A DNA stretch of 64,000 nucleotides from Lachnospiraceae bacterium (GTDB lineage: Bacteria; Bacillota; Clostridia; Lachnospirales; Lachnospiraceae), in contig JAFRNR010000033.1 of the NCBI GenBank assembly GCA_017430085.1, positions 1 through 64,000 on the forward strand, given 5' to 3'. The notes beneath the pieces were generated by a model. It had not been told where the DNA came from, did not search any database, and saw only the letters and a program-made list of their open reading frames with translations. Each line of letters begins with the position of its first letter. Position 1 is the first letter of the stretch. Shown piece by piece: positions 16,246 to 24,813 of the stretch. A program made the position numbers and the translations under genes.

Positions 16246-16587
16246 ATGTGTGAGGAAAACAGATCATTAAATGCAAAGAGCCCCCGCAGGAAGACTGTCG
16301 GGGCCCTGGGACCGCAATATTACCACACGAAAGGATGGAAAGATTGCCCGAATGAATTCAAAACGCTGTTTGAGGAGTTCAGACAAAAGGCGCTTGAACC
16401 GTATCAGCCGCTTTGGTATGTGAAATATGCAGCGGTCTATTTTACCTATCAGGACGAGTGCTATGTTGTAGGACCGGGTACCCTGGACTGTTCCGAGGAA
16501 GTGTTTGAACATTTGTCGAGAGAACTGATCGACCGCCTGTACGAACTCGGGGCATACGAAATGTTTTATTCGGGAATGATGGACTGA
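16246..16587 (+). CDS. Hypothetical protein, 113 residues
   Basis: A soluble, acidic protein with aromatic-rich segments (GPQYYHTKGWKDCPNEFK, PLWYVKYAAVYFTYQDECYVVGPG) and no signal peptide or membrane helix. AAAGGAGGC before the ATG and a clean terminator after the stop support a real single gene. I do not recognise the family. It lies between the XRE-HD regulator (divergent) and a glutathione peroxidase gene. Confidence 0.7.
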   Translation: MCEENRSLNAKSPRRKTVGALGPQYYHTKGWKDCPNEFKTLFEEFRQKALEPYQPLWYVKYAAVYFTYQDECYVVGPGTLDCSEEVFEHLSRELIDRLYELGAYEMFYSGMMD

Positions 16588-16604
16588 TCCGCTTTCCGAA
16601 CATC

Positions 16605-16632
16605 ACCGCCGGATTGTTTCGGCGGTTTTTTA
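16605..16632 (+). terminator. Rho-independent terminator
   Basis: ACCGCCG pairs with CGGCGGT around an 8-base loop, followed by six T. Confidence 0.85.
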
Positions 16633-16797
16633 AGTCTGTCCCAACTATCTGTCTCTTTCGGACCGGACAAGTTTATGCTATACTATAAACAGACCCCATA
16701 TTGGAACAGGGAAACACGGTCAGTGAATAAGTTCCCTTTCGCGGGCTTCCTGTGCGACCCGCCTGCAGAGAACGGAACATCCGAAAGGAGAAAGGAA

Positions 16798-17343
16798 ATG
16801 AAAACAGTCTATGATTTTACCGTGAAGGACAGACAGGGGAACGACGTCAGCCTGTCGGAATACCGGGGCAAGGTCCTGCTTATCGTGAACACGGCCACCG
16901 GCTGCGGGTTCACCCCGCACTACGACCCCCTCGAGGCGATGTACAAAGAGTTTAAGGAGCGGGGATTTGAGATCCTGGACTTCCCCTGCAACCAGTTCGC
17001 GAACCAGGCGCCGGGCAGCGACGACGAGATCCATGAGTTCTGCACGCTGAAATTCGGCACGGAATTCCCGCAGTTCCGGAAGATCGACGTCAACGGCGAA
17101 ACGGCGGACCCGCTGTATGCGTTCCTCGCGACGGAAAAGCCTTTCGAAGGCTTCGGCAAGGGCCTGAAAAACGCCGCGCTGAAGAAGTTTTCCGACATGA
17201 ACAACAAGGTGTTCGGTGATAAAGCGTATATCAAGTGGAACTTCACGAAGTTCCTGGTCGACCGCGAAGGCAAGGTCATCGCGCGGTTCGAACCCACGGC
17301 AGATATGCAGGAAGTGCGGAACGCCGTGGAGGCGGCACTGTGA
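16798..17343 (+). CDS. Glutathione peroxidase family protein
   Basis: A 181-residue thiol peroxidase of the glutathione peroxidase family, reducing H2O2 or organic hydroperoxides. The catalytic tetrad is visible: Cys36 in NTATGCGFTP (Cys, not selenocysteine), Gln66 in DFPCNQF, Trp147 and Asn148 in IKWNF. Bacterial Cys forms usually take electrons from thioredoxin. The ATG at 16798 follows AAAGGAGAAAGG; the frame is open 41 codons further but that start lacks a ribosome binding site. A TATACT -10 lies at 16679-16684. The stop codon overlaps the GTG start of the next gene, so the transporter is translationally coupled. Confidence 0.92.
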   Translation: MKTVYDFTVKDRQGNDVSLSEYRGKVLLIVNTATGCGFTPHYDPLEAMYKEFKERGFEILDFPCNQFANQAPGSDDEIHEFCTLKFGTEFPQFRKIDVNGETADPLYAFLATEKPFEGFGKGLKNAALKKFSDMNNKVFGDKAYIKWNFTKFLVDREGKVIARFEPTADMQEVRNAVEAAL

Positions 17344-18482
17344 GGCCGGATGAAGCGGCGGCCGGCCGCGAAATGTGCCGCGAAAAAACGATCGTCCGGA
17401 CCAGCATCATCGGGATCATTGCTAACGTGTTCCTGGCGGGATTCAAGGCGGTGATTGGGCTGATGACCCATTCCATCGCGATCGTGCTGGACGCCGTCAA
17501 CAACATTTCCGACGCGGGCAGTTCCCTGATCACGATCGTCGGGACCAAGCTGGCCGGCCGGGAGCCGGACAAGAAGCACCCCTTCGGGTACGGCCGCATC
17601 GAATACCTGAGCGCGATGATCATCTCCGTGATCGTGCTGTACGCGGGCATCACGTCCTTCGTGGAGTCCGTCAAGCAGATCATCCACCCGGAGACGCCGG
17701 ATTACAGCACGGTGTCGCTGATTATCGTGGCCGTGGCGGTGGTGGTGAAGATCGTGCTGGGGCGCTATGTCAAGGGCGTGGGCGTCCGGGTGAATTCGGA
17801 TTCCCTGATCAATTCCGGGGAGGACGCGACGCTGGATTCCATCATTTCCGCATCCACGCTCGTCGCGGCGGGCATTTTCCTGGCGTTCGGGGTGTCGCTG
17901 GAAGCATGGCTCGGCGCGGTGATCTCGCTAGTGATCATCAAGTCGGGCATTGAGATGCTGAAGGATACGATCTCGCAGATCCTGGGCGAAAAGAACGATG
18001 CGGAGTTAGCCGCGGACATCAAGCGGACCGTCACCGGCTTTCCGGACGTGCACGGCGCGTACGACCTGGTGCTGAACAATTACGGGCCGGACACGTGGAA
18101 CGGGTCTATCCATATCGAGGTGCCGGATACGTATTCGGCGGATCAGTTGGACCGGCTGATCCGGGAGATCCAGATGGCGGTGCATCAGCAGCATCACGTG
18201 ATCCTGACTGCGATCGGTGTGTATTCGATGAATACGAAGAACGAGGAAGTCATCGAGACGCAGAAAAAGGTGCGGGAGATCGTCTTTGCGCACCCGCACG
18301 TGAGACAGATGCACGGGTTTTACCTGACCAAAGAGGAAAAGACCATCCGCTTCGATATCGTGGTCAGTTTTGACGCGAAGGACCGGCGGGCGGTGTACCG
18401 GGAGGTGGTGGCCGACGTGCAGGAGGCTTTCCCGGACTATACGCTGCAGGTCACGATGGATACGGATTTCGCGGAGGAATGA
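17340..18482 (+). CDS. Cation diffusion facilitator family transporter
   Basis: A 380-residue CDF metal exporter, antiporting divalent cations against protons. About six membrane helices come first; helix 2 carries the metal-site pattern AIVLDAVNNISD, followed by KKHPFGYGRIEYLSA. Then comes a C-terminal cytoplasmic dimerisation domain. The helix-5 site reads NSGEDATLDSI, with acidic residues instead of the His of zinc-type members, so Mn2+ or Fe2+ is possible (inference). The GTG at 17340 overlaps the previous stop as GTGA and has GGAGGCGG before it. The ATG at 17373 lacks a ribosome binding site. Coupling to a peroxidase suggests an oxidative-stress role. Confidence 0.88.
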   Translation: MRPDEAAAGREMCREKTIVRTSIIGIIANVFLAGFKAVIGLMTHSIAIVLDAVNNISDAGSSLITIVGTKLAGREPDKKHPFGYGRIEYLSAMIISVIVLYAGITSFVESVKQIIHPETPDYSTVSLIIVAVAVVVKIVLGRYVKGVGVRVNSDSLINSGEDATLDSIISASTLVAAGIFLAFGVSLEAWLGAVISLVIIKSGIEMLKDTISQILGEKNDAELAADIKRTVTGFPDVHGAYDLVLNNYGPDTWNGSIHIEVPDTYSADQLDRLIREIQMAVHQQHHVILTAIGVYSMNTKNEEVIETQKKVREIVFAHPHVRQMHGFYLTKEEKTIRFDIVVSFDAKDRRAVYREVVADVQEAFPDYTLQVTMDTDFAEE

Positions 18483-18483
18483 G

Positions 18484-19551
18484 ATGGGCGAAGAAAAACA
18501 AGTGATGACCGGGACGGAAACGGCAGCGGAGACCGCGCTAGAAACGGTGTCGGAGACCGGCGGGAAGAAGAAAAAGAAACACAAAGGCCGGAAGATTTTT
18601 CTGTGCATCCTCGCCGTGCTGGCGGTCTTTCTTATCGTGATCAACGTGATCCCGCCGAAGAAAGTCATAGAAAACAACCCGTTCATCAAAGCGGAGGACG
18701 CGCTGCCGATGATCGCCGCGCACCGCGGAGGAGGCGGCAGCAACCCGGAAAATACGATGCTCGCATACCGGAAAGCGGTGAATGAGTACGGGATCCAGAT
18801 CTGCGAGACGGACCTGTGGATGACCGCGGACGGCCATCTGGTCTACAGCCACGACTCCTCCATCAACCGCATGGCCTGCCCGGAAGGCGCGGAGACGGTG
18901 ACCATCGGCGAGCACACACTGGCGGAACTCCGTGCCTACAACATGGGCTACAATTTCCAGGATCCGGCGACCGGCGCATACCCGTACCGCAACGCGACCG
19001 AAGCCGAGCAGGAGGCGCTGGGCCTCAAGATCCTGGAATTCCACGAACTGTTGGAGGAGTTCTACGCGACCCGTAAGGACCTGCTGTTCATCGTGGAGAT
19101 CAAGGACCCGGGCGAGACCGGCTGCCGGTCGGCGGAGATCATCGACCGCACGCTGACGGAGCGGTTCCCGGATTATAAGAACAACCTGGTCGTCGGGACT
19201 TTCCATCCGGAGATCGAGGAAGATCTGCGGGAAAACCATCCGACGCTGCTGCGCGGCGCGTCGACCTCCGGCGCGGCGAAGTTTATCCTCACGCAGCTGC
19301 TGCGGGTCAACCTGTTCTCCGGCGCGGATTTCGAATGCCTGCAGATCCCCATGGAATATAAGGTCAAAGGCATCACGCTGGACCTGACCTGGAACACATA
19401 TATCGCGCGCGCGCACCGCATGAACATTGCGGTGCAGTTCTGGACGATCAATGACGCGGACGATATGCGCTTCCTGATCGAACGGGGGGTGGACGCGATC
19501 ATGACGGACGACCCGCTGCTGCTGAAGCAGGTGCTGGACGAATACCGGTAG
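18484..19551 (+). CDS. Membrane-anchored glycerophosphodiester phosphodiesterase
   Basis: A 355-residue protein with a short Thr/Glu-rich N-terminus, a Lys-rich stretch (residues 28-37) and one membrane helix (about 38-57). The GDPD domain follows: His80-Arg81 in IAAHRGGGGSNPENT, Glu108/Asp110 in CETDLWMTADG, general-acid His123 in YSHDSS and the later IVEIKDP. It cleaves glycerophosphodiesters to glycerol 3-phosphate and an alcohol, or trims anionic polymers outside the membrane. The ATG overlaps the ribosome binding region GGAGGAATGAG immediately after the CDF stop codon, so it belongs to the peroxidase-CDF operon. Confidence 0.9.
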   Translation: MGEEKQVMTGTETAAETALETVSETGGKKKKKHKGRKIFLCILAVLAVFLIVINVIPPKKVIENNPFIKAEDALPMIAAHRGGGGSNPENTMLAYRKAVNEYGIQICETDLWMTADGHLVYSHDSSINRMACPEGAETVTIGEHTLAELRAYNMGYNFQDPATGAYPYRNATEAEQEALGLKILEFHELLEEFYATRKDLLFIVEIKDPGETGCRSAEIIDRTLTERFPDYKNNLVVGTFHPEIEEDLRENHPTLLRGASTSGAAKFILTQLLRVNLFSGADFECLQIPMEYKVKGITLDLTWNTYIARAHRMNIAVQFWTINDADDMRFLIERGVDAIMTDDPLLLKQVLDEYR

Positions 19552-19558
19552 GGACGGC

Positions 19559-19587
19559 TTGCATTTCCGGCCCGTATATGATAAGAT
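19559..19587 (+). promoter_or_regulatory. Promoter of the nrfA operon
   Basis: TTGCAT, 17 bases, TAAGAT, 48 bases before the nrfA start codon. No clear terminator separates it from the GDPD gene, and no FNR- or NarL-type site is obvious. Confidence 0.45.
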
Positions 19588-19635
19588 AAAAAGTACAGAA
19601 CAGTGCGGCTTTCCGCATAGTACGGAGGGAGCGGA

Positions 19636-20913
19636 ATGAAAAACAAAAAACTGGATTTCTGTATGCTGATCATGGGGCTTGCCGTCCTGGCGGCTTTCGT
19701 GATCAGTATCATGCAATATGGAAGAGACCTGAAACTGGCGGAGAAAAAGGTGGAGAGCATCGCGGACATCAAAGTCCCCGAAGTCCCGGCGGTCACGACG
19801 ACCCGCCTGAACGGGGTCATTTCCGCGGAGGAATGGTCTTCCCATTATCCGGAGATCTACGCCAGCTACATGCAGAACGCCGACAACAAAGGGCACGGGA
19901 CGGTGCGCGTTTCCTATCTGGAGACCGACCCGGACATCAAGGTGATCTATGACGGCATCGGCTTCAGCAAGGACTACGGCGAGGCGATCGGCCACAATTA
20001 TACGCTGGAGGACGTCTATGAAACGCAGCGGCCCCACAAACTGGCCAACTGCCTGACCTGCAAGACCCCGGATATGACCGCCATGGTCAACAACATGGGC
20101 ACGCAGGTCTACAGCGAGGGCTTTGACACCGTGTTCGCGCAGGTCAGCGAGCCGATCAGCTGCTACAACTGCCACGCCAACACCCCCGGCACCATCGTCA
20201 TCACGCACGACTACATGGCGAACGCCATGGGCGATGAGATCGAGGCGGGCAAGGTCCCGGCCAGCTCCGTCAGCTGCGCGCAGTGCCACATCGAATACTA
20301 CTTCGATCCGGACACGAAGGCGACCACCGCCCCGTACAGTACGCTGGAGGAAATGAGCCCGGACGCCATCCTGGCCTATTACAATGAAATGGGTTTTGTC
20401 GATTTCACGAACAGCAACACGGAAGTCGGCATGATCAAGGTCCAGCACCCCGAGTTTGAGACTTATTACGGCGAGGGCAGCCAGCACGCGGGCACCTACA
20501 CCTGCGCGGACTGCCACATGGGCGTCGCCTACAATAAGGACGGCGATCCCTACGCCAGCCACAACCTGATCAGCCCGCTGGAGAACACCGAGCTCCTGAT
20601 CAGCACCTGCTCCGTTTGCCATAAAGATCTGAAGGGCCAGGTCAAAGAGATCCAGGATCAGGTCACGGCCCGGGAGAAGGAAGTCAGCGCCCTGCTCGTC
20701 AAGCTGAATGAAGAACTGGCCAAAGCCATAACGGACGGTCGTCTGAGCGAAGAGACGCTGGCGCAGGTGAAGAAGCTGGACCGCGACGCGCAGTTCTACT
20801 GGGATTTCGTCTTCGTGGAAAACGCGGAAGGCGCGCATAACAGCAAACTTTCCCACGCCTGTCTGGACAAGGCGGAAGAACTGATCCGGCAGGCGCTGGA
20901 GCTTCTTAAATAA
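19636..20913 (+). CDS. nrfA: Pentaheme cytochrome c nitrite reductase NrfA
   Basis: A 425-residue NrfA (EC 1.7.2.2), which reduces nitrite to ammonium with six electrons. Five heme sites are visible: the catalytic CLTCK (139-143, CXXCK type) and CYNCH (176-180), CAQCH (214-218), CADCH (290-294) and CSVCH (325-329). The N-terminus has a hydrophobic helix (about residues 8-27) without a clear cleavage site, so it is probably membrane anchored on the outer face, as expected without a periplasm. There is no nrfH in the neighbourhood; the electron donor is unknown. Its stop overlaps the resB start (TAATG). GGAGGGAG precedes the ATG. Confidence 0.95.
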   Translation: MKNKKLDFCMLIMGLAVLAAFVISIMQYGRDLKLAEKKVESIADIKVPEVPAVTTTRLNGVISAEEWSSHYPEIYASYMQNADNKGHGTVRVSYLETDPDIKVIYDGIGFSKDYGEAIGHNYTLEDVYETQRPHKLANCLTCKTPDMTAMVNNMGTQVYSEGFDTVFAQVSEPISCYNCHANTPGTIVITHDYMANAMGDEIEAGKVPASSVSCAQCHIEYYFDPDTKATTAPYSTLEEMSPDAILAYYNEMGFVDFTNSNTEVGMIKVQHPEFETYYGEGSQHAGTYTCADCHMGVAYNKDGDPYASHNLISPLENTELLISTCSVCHKDLKGQVKEIQDQVTAREKEVSALLVKLNEELAKAITDGRLSEETLAQVKKLDRDAQFYWDFVFVENAEGAHNSKLSHACLDKAEELIRQALELLK

Positions 20914-22010
20914 TGGGACAGCCGGATAACGGACAGCAAAACCGAACGGGTATCGTCAGAAGAGTTCTGCATTTTCTGCGCGGTATGCCGTTCAGTTTTG
21001 TTTTGCTTGCCATTATCCTGGCGGCCTGCGTCGCGGGGAGCGTGATCCCCCAGGGGCAGCCGGCTTCCGTATATCAGGAAATGTACGGCGAACGGGGCAG
21101 CGGCCTGATCCTGGGGCTGCAGCTGGATCAGGTGTTCCGCAGCGCCTGGTTCCTGACACTGGCCGCCCTGCTGTGCCTGAATCTGATCCTGTGCAGCGTT
21201 TCCCGTTTCGGTGCGGTGCTGCGCGTCTGGAAAGCAGAGAAAAGGTACGGGATCTGGGGCAGCTGGCTGACCCATCTGGGCCTGCTGCTGCTGATCGTCA
21301 GCTTCGCCGCCGGGCAGTTCCTGGCCCGGGAGGAAGTGATCTACGGGATCGCCGGCAGCACGCAGCCGCTGGGGAAGACCGGGCTCACTGTCACGATCGA
21401 CAGCTTTGAAGTGACGCTGCGGGACGACTACACCGTGGAGCAGTACACCGCGGGCCTGACCGTTACGGACGCATCCGGGCAGACGGTCTCCGGCACCGCT
21501 TCCGTCAATCATCCGCTGGAGGCGTTCGGTTACAATTTCTATCAGGACAGCATGGGCTGGGCGACCTTCGTGGACATTTTCAAGGACGGCCAGCCGGTCA
21601 AAACCGACCTGATCTGCGCCGGCGAATACACGTACCCGGACGAACTGCCGGCGCTCGCGCTGCTCTTCAACAAGTTTTACCCGGACTTCGCGGAGGGGGC
21701 AGACGGCGCGTTTTACAGTCAGACGCCCCTGCCCGAAAACCCGCGCTGCCTGTACAGCATCTATTATGAAGGCCGGCTGATGGCGATGGACCTGACCGAG
21801 CCGGGCGCCGCCGTTCCGGTGCACAATTACGTTTTCACGCTGCGCGACCCGGTCGAGTATACACTGATCGTGGCGCGGAACGATCCGGCCGCGCCGGCCG
21901 CCCTCGTTTCCGCGGCGGTCCTGCTGGCAGGCCTGGTCCTGTCCTTCTACGTGCGTCCCTGGGAAGATAAGAGGAGAAAAGAGAATGGATCCGGTCCTGA
22001 CGAAGGTTGA
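20913..22010 (+). CDS. resB: ResB/Ccs1 cytochrome c biogenesis protein
   Basis: A 365-residue member of the ResB (Ccs1) family, which works with CcsA in system II heme delivery and attachment to apocytochromes c outside the membrane. Three membrane helices lie in the first 145 residues (FSFVLLAIILAACVAGSVIP, the FRSAWFLTLAALLCLNLIL pair, and WLTHLGLLLLIVSFAAGQF with a conserved His). A large extracytoplasmic domain and a final helix before RPWED follow. It starts inside the nrfA stop codon and overlaps ccsA by 26 bases, so the three genes are one operon. A thiol oxidoreductase (ResA/CcdA type) is not adjacent. Confidence 0.9.
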   Translation: MGQPDNGQQNRTGIVRRVLHFLRGMPFSFVLLAIILAACVAGSVIPQGQPASVYQEMYGERGSGLILGLQLDQVFRSAWFLTLAALLCLNLILCSVSRFGAVLRVWKAEKRYGIWGSWLTHLGLLLLIVSFAAGQFLAREEVIYGIAGSTQPLGKTGLTVTIDSFEVTLRDDYTVEQYTAGLTVTDASGQTVSGTASVNHPLEAFGYNFYQDSMGWATFVDIFKDGQPVKTDLICAGEYTYPDELPALALLFNKFYPDFAEGADGAFYSQTPLPENPRCLYSIYYEGRLMAMDLTEPGAAVPVHNYVFTLRDPVEYTLIVARNDPAAPAALVSAAVLLAGLVLSFYVRPWEDKRRKENGSGPDEG

Positions 22011-22803
22011 GAATATCGCGTTCATGGCCGCGCTGATCGCCTATCTGGTCAGCGCCGCGTTGTATTTTATCTACGCGGTCTCCAAGCGGCCGTGGGCGTC
22101 GAAGGCGGCGTACGCGGTCTTGCTGGCCGCATTTGTCCTGCAGACAGTCTCCATTGCGGCGCGCGGCATCCATGCGGGCCGTCTCCCGCTGACCAATCAG
22201 TACGAATTCGCGAGCGCGTTCGCCTGGGGCATCGCGCTGTGCTTCCTGATCTTCGTGCGCAAGTACCGGTTCGACGTGCTGGGGACGTTTATCGCGCCGG
22301 TCATTTTCCTGATCATCGGATACGCGTCCATGCAGAGCCGGGAGATCCATGAGCTGATGCCGGCGCTGCAGAGTAGCTGGCTGGGCTTCCACGTGTCGAT
22401 GGCGATCATCGGCTACGGGGCGTTCGGGGTCGCGTTCGGCGTCGCGCTGGCGTATCTGGTGCGCGACACGTTCCCGGGGAGCCTCAAAGGGATCCCGGAG
22501 GAAAAAACGCTGGACCTGATCATTTACCGCGCGGTCGCGCTGGGCTTCCTGTTCCTGACGCTCTGCATGATCACCGGCGCCATCTGGGCGAAGCGTGCCT
22601 GGGGCAGCTACTGGAGCTGGGACCCGAAGGAGACCTGGAGCCTGATCACCTGGCTCATCTACGCGATCTTCCTGCACCTGCGCCTGCGGAAAGGCATGAC
22701 GGGCCGAAAAGCCGCGGTCTTTGCCGTGATCGGATTCCTCTGCGTGATCTTCACGTATGTCGGGGTCAATACGCTGATCGCGGGGCTGCACAGCTATAAA
22801 TAA
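21985..22803 (+). CDS. ccsA: Cytochrome c assembly protein CcsA (heme handling)
   Basis: A 272-residue polytopic protein with about eight helices and the WWD heme-handling motif (AWGSYWSWDPKETWSLITW) between the later helices. Conserved histidines flank it, including LGFHVSM and the C-terminal GLHSYK. With ResB it forms the system II cytochrome c synthetase that attaches hemes to NrfA. Maturation of a CXXCK site elsewhere may need a special lyase; none is seen here, so this pair may suffice (inference). AAGAGGAGAAAAG precedes the ATG inside the resB end. Confidence 0.93.
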   Translation: MDPVLTKVENIAFMAALIAYLVSAALYFIYAVSKRPWASKAAYAVLLAAFVLQTVSIAARGIHAGRLPLTNQYEFASAFAWGIALCFLIFVRKYRFDVLGTFIAPVIFLIIGYASMQSREIHELMPALQSSWLGFHVSMAIIGYGAFGVAFGVALAYLVRDTFPGSLKGIPEEKTLDLIIYRAVALGFLFLTLCMITGAIWAKRAWGSYWSWDPKETWSLITWLIYAIFLHLRLRKGMTGRKAAVFAVIGFLCVIFTYVGVNTLIAGLHSYK

Positions 22804-22837
22804 GATGGGATGAATTGATCATAAAAGGGACATAAGA

Positions 22838-22878
22838 ACGGATGCCGCCTTGTATCAGGCGGCATCCGTTTTGTTTTG
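22838..22878. terminator. Bidirectional terminator between convergent genes
   Basis: ACGGATGCCGCCT and AGGCGGCATCCGT form a perfect 13-base stem around 6 bases, followed by a T-rich stretch. It serves ccsA and possibly the opposite lipoprotein gene. Confidence 0.85.
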
Positions 22879-22890
22879 CCCGGAAGCAGC

Positions 22891-24573
22891 TTATTTCGTT
22901 CCGCTCAAAGGCGTCCCGTTCACATACAGCGTGTGGCCATTGCTGATCACGCACGACGCGTCGCCAGTGAATTCGGTGACATAGCTGTCCGCGGTCAGCG
23001 TCCAGGTGGCGGAGGCGTCCAGAATGACGGAAACGGCGCCGGTTTCCGTGGAAACGGTCTCGCCTTTGGCGTTGACGATGCTGCCGTCGATGAAGCCCGT
23101 GAAGGAGGAACCGTCCGTCAGTTCCAGCGTCAGGGAGGAGTCGCTGCCGACTTTGACCGCGCCGGAGAGCTCCTGGGCGGCCGCTTTCAGGACCGCCGCG
23201 TTCTGCGCGCCGCTCCAGCCGTCCGTACAGACGGAGAGCAGGATGTTGTCCAGGTCTTCGTTGACGATCGTAACGCCCTGCAGCGTGATGACTGCGCTGG
23301 TGTTGGTCACGTGGAAGATGTGGCCGCTCCGGCTGGTGAGCGTGCCGCCCGTCATGGTGAAGCGGCCGGTGCCGGCGGCCGAGTCGCCGGACATGGACTG
23401 GTAGATCATGACGGAGTCCAGGAACGAGGCGTTGCTGTTGCGCTGCGTGTTGCAGGCGGTCAGATCGCAGTCGTTCAGCGTGACGGAATTCAGGCCTTCG
23501 ATGCAGACGCCCTCGGACAGGGTGGAGGTCAGGGCCGCGCCGGAGACAGTGACGTCCGCCGTGGAATAGATCGCCGGGGAGCCCAGGCCGTGGGAGGTGT
23601 AGGTGCCGCCCTCCACGGTCACGGTGCCGCCGCCGCGGTCGGTGCGGATGGGGGCTGAGGACCGGCCGGAGGTGGTCACGTCCAGATCGTATGCGGTCGT
23701 CACGCCGCCGCCGGTGGTCATGAGGCCGCCGGAGCCGTCGCCGGTGGTGACGATCTTCGTGTTCCGGATGATGACCGTGGTCCCGTCGCCCGCCGCGCCG
23801 TTCCGGCCGCCGTTGCCGCCGTAGCAGAAGACACCGTTCGCGCCGGAAGCGTCGGAGGTGACAGTGCCGCCGGTGATCGTCGTTGTCCCGCCGTCCTTGA
23901 CCAGGACTGCGGCATTCAGGCCGTAGAAGCTGCTGTTGTCGCCGCCGTCGGAGTCGCCGGATTTGGTGACAGCCGGGTCGGTGATGGTGACGCCGTCTGA
24001 GGTGGTGATCAGCAAGGCGCTTTCATCGGCGGTCGTGCTGGTGTAAGTCTGGCCGCTTTGGGTCTCTCCGGATGTGATTTTGACCGCGCCGGTGTAATCA
24101 ATGTCCGTGCTGCTTCCGCCGGGGCCGCCTCCAGGGGGATTGCCGCCGGGCATCCCGCCTTCGGGGGGAGCCGGAGGCGTTTCGCCGCCGGGACCGCCTC
24201 CGGGAGGATTACCGCCGGGCATCCCGCCGCCTTCAGGCGGCGCGGGAGGCATTTCACCCGGGTTGTCCGAAAATGACCCGCCGGGCATTCCGCCGCCTTC
24301 GGGCGGCGCGGGCGGTGTTTCGCCGGACATCTCCGGAGGAGTTTCCCCGCTCATTTCCGGGGGCATTCCCTCCGGTTTTTCTGCAGACGTTTCCCCGGGA
24401 ACGCTGTTCGTCGCCGCTTCCGCCGGGGCAGTCGTTGCTTCTTCCGCCGGGGCAGTCGTTTCCGCCTTCGTCGGGGCGGCCGTCTCCTGCGCCGGAGTCT
24501 GTTTTCCGCTTCCGCACGCCGTCAGGGACAGGACGAGAGCGGCCGATATCATAAAAGTCAAAAATCGTTTCAT
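22891..24573 (-). CDS. Lipoprotein with Pro/Gly-rich repeats and a predicted beta-helix domain
   Basis: A 560-residue lipoprotein. The signal peptide ends in lipobox LSLTAC. Residues about 22-150 are low complexity: a TTAPAEEA-type linker, then repeated PPAPPEGGGMPGG and PPEMSGET units. The remaining 400 residues are short Thr/Gly/Ser-rich strands (TVIIRNTKIVTTGDGSGG, VTVEGGTYTSHG, FTMTGGTLTSRSG) typical of right-handed beta-helix or carbohydrate-binding surface proteins of Clostridia. Polysaccharide binding is an inference. It is divergent from the C39-like protease gene. Confidence 0.8.
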   Translation of the reverse strand: MKRFLTFMISAALVLSLTACGSGKQTPAQETAAPTKAETTAPAEEATTAPAEAATNSVPGETSAEKPEGMPPEMSGETPPEMSGETPPAPPEGGGMPGGSFSDNPGEMPPAPPEGGGMPGGNPPGGGPGGETPPAPPEGGMPGGNPPGGGPGGSSTDIDYTGAVKITSGETQSGQTYTSTTADESALLITTSDGVTITDPAVTKSGDSDGGDNSSFYGLNAAVLVKDGGTTTITGGTVTSDASGANGVFCYGGNGGRNGAAGDGTTVIIRNTKIVTTGDGSGGLMTTGGGVTTAYDLDVTTSGRSSAPIRTDRGGGTVTVEGGTYTSHGLGSPAIYSTADVTVSGAALTSTLSEGVCIEGLNSVTLNDCDLTACNTQRNSNASFLDSVMIYQSMSGDSAAGTGRFTMTGGTLTSRSGHIFHVTNTSAVITLQGVTIVNEDLDNILLSVCTDGWSGAQNAAVLKAAAQELSGAVKVGSDSSLTLELTDGSSFTGFIDGSIVNAKGETVSTETGAVSVILDASATWTLTADSYVTEFTGDASCVISNGHTLYVNGTPLSGTK

Positions 24574-24813
24574 TGTTCTTCAGCCTCCTTTCGGATGATT
24601 TTCGGAAAAGCTTTTCTGCAGTCTCTTTTACACGAAAAACGCACGCCTGACAAGACTTTTCACAGAATCTTCAAGCATCTTTCGCAGGCGGAACACATCT
24701 TTCCCGGAAAAGAAAAACTTCTCATAACAAAACCGCAAACCGCCTTTTGTATGATGGGGCCAGAAAGAAACAGGGAAACCTGGAACAAACAAGATCTCAA
24801 GGAGGAAGAAGAG

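Noticed and set aside
18538-20856. 772-codon minus-strand frame opposite GDPD and nrfA
   Set aside because: It spans two well-identified plus-strand genes and their gap, has shadow composition (Val/Arg/Asp/His rich) and no ribosome binding site.
24101-24400. GC-rich short repeats as a CRISPR array
   Set aside because: Spacing is irregular and the repeats encode PPAPPEGGGMPGG units of the minus-strand lipoprotein.
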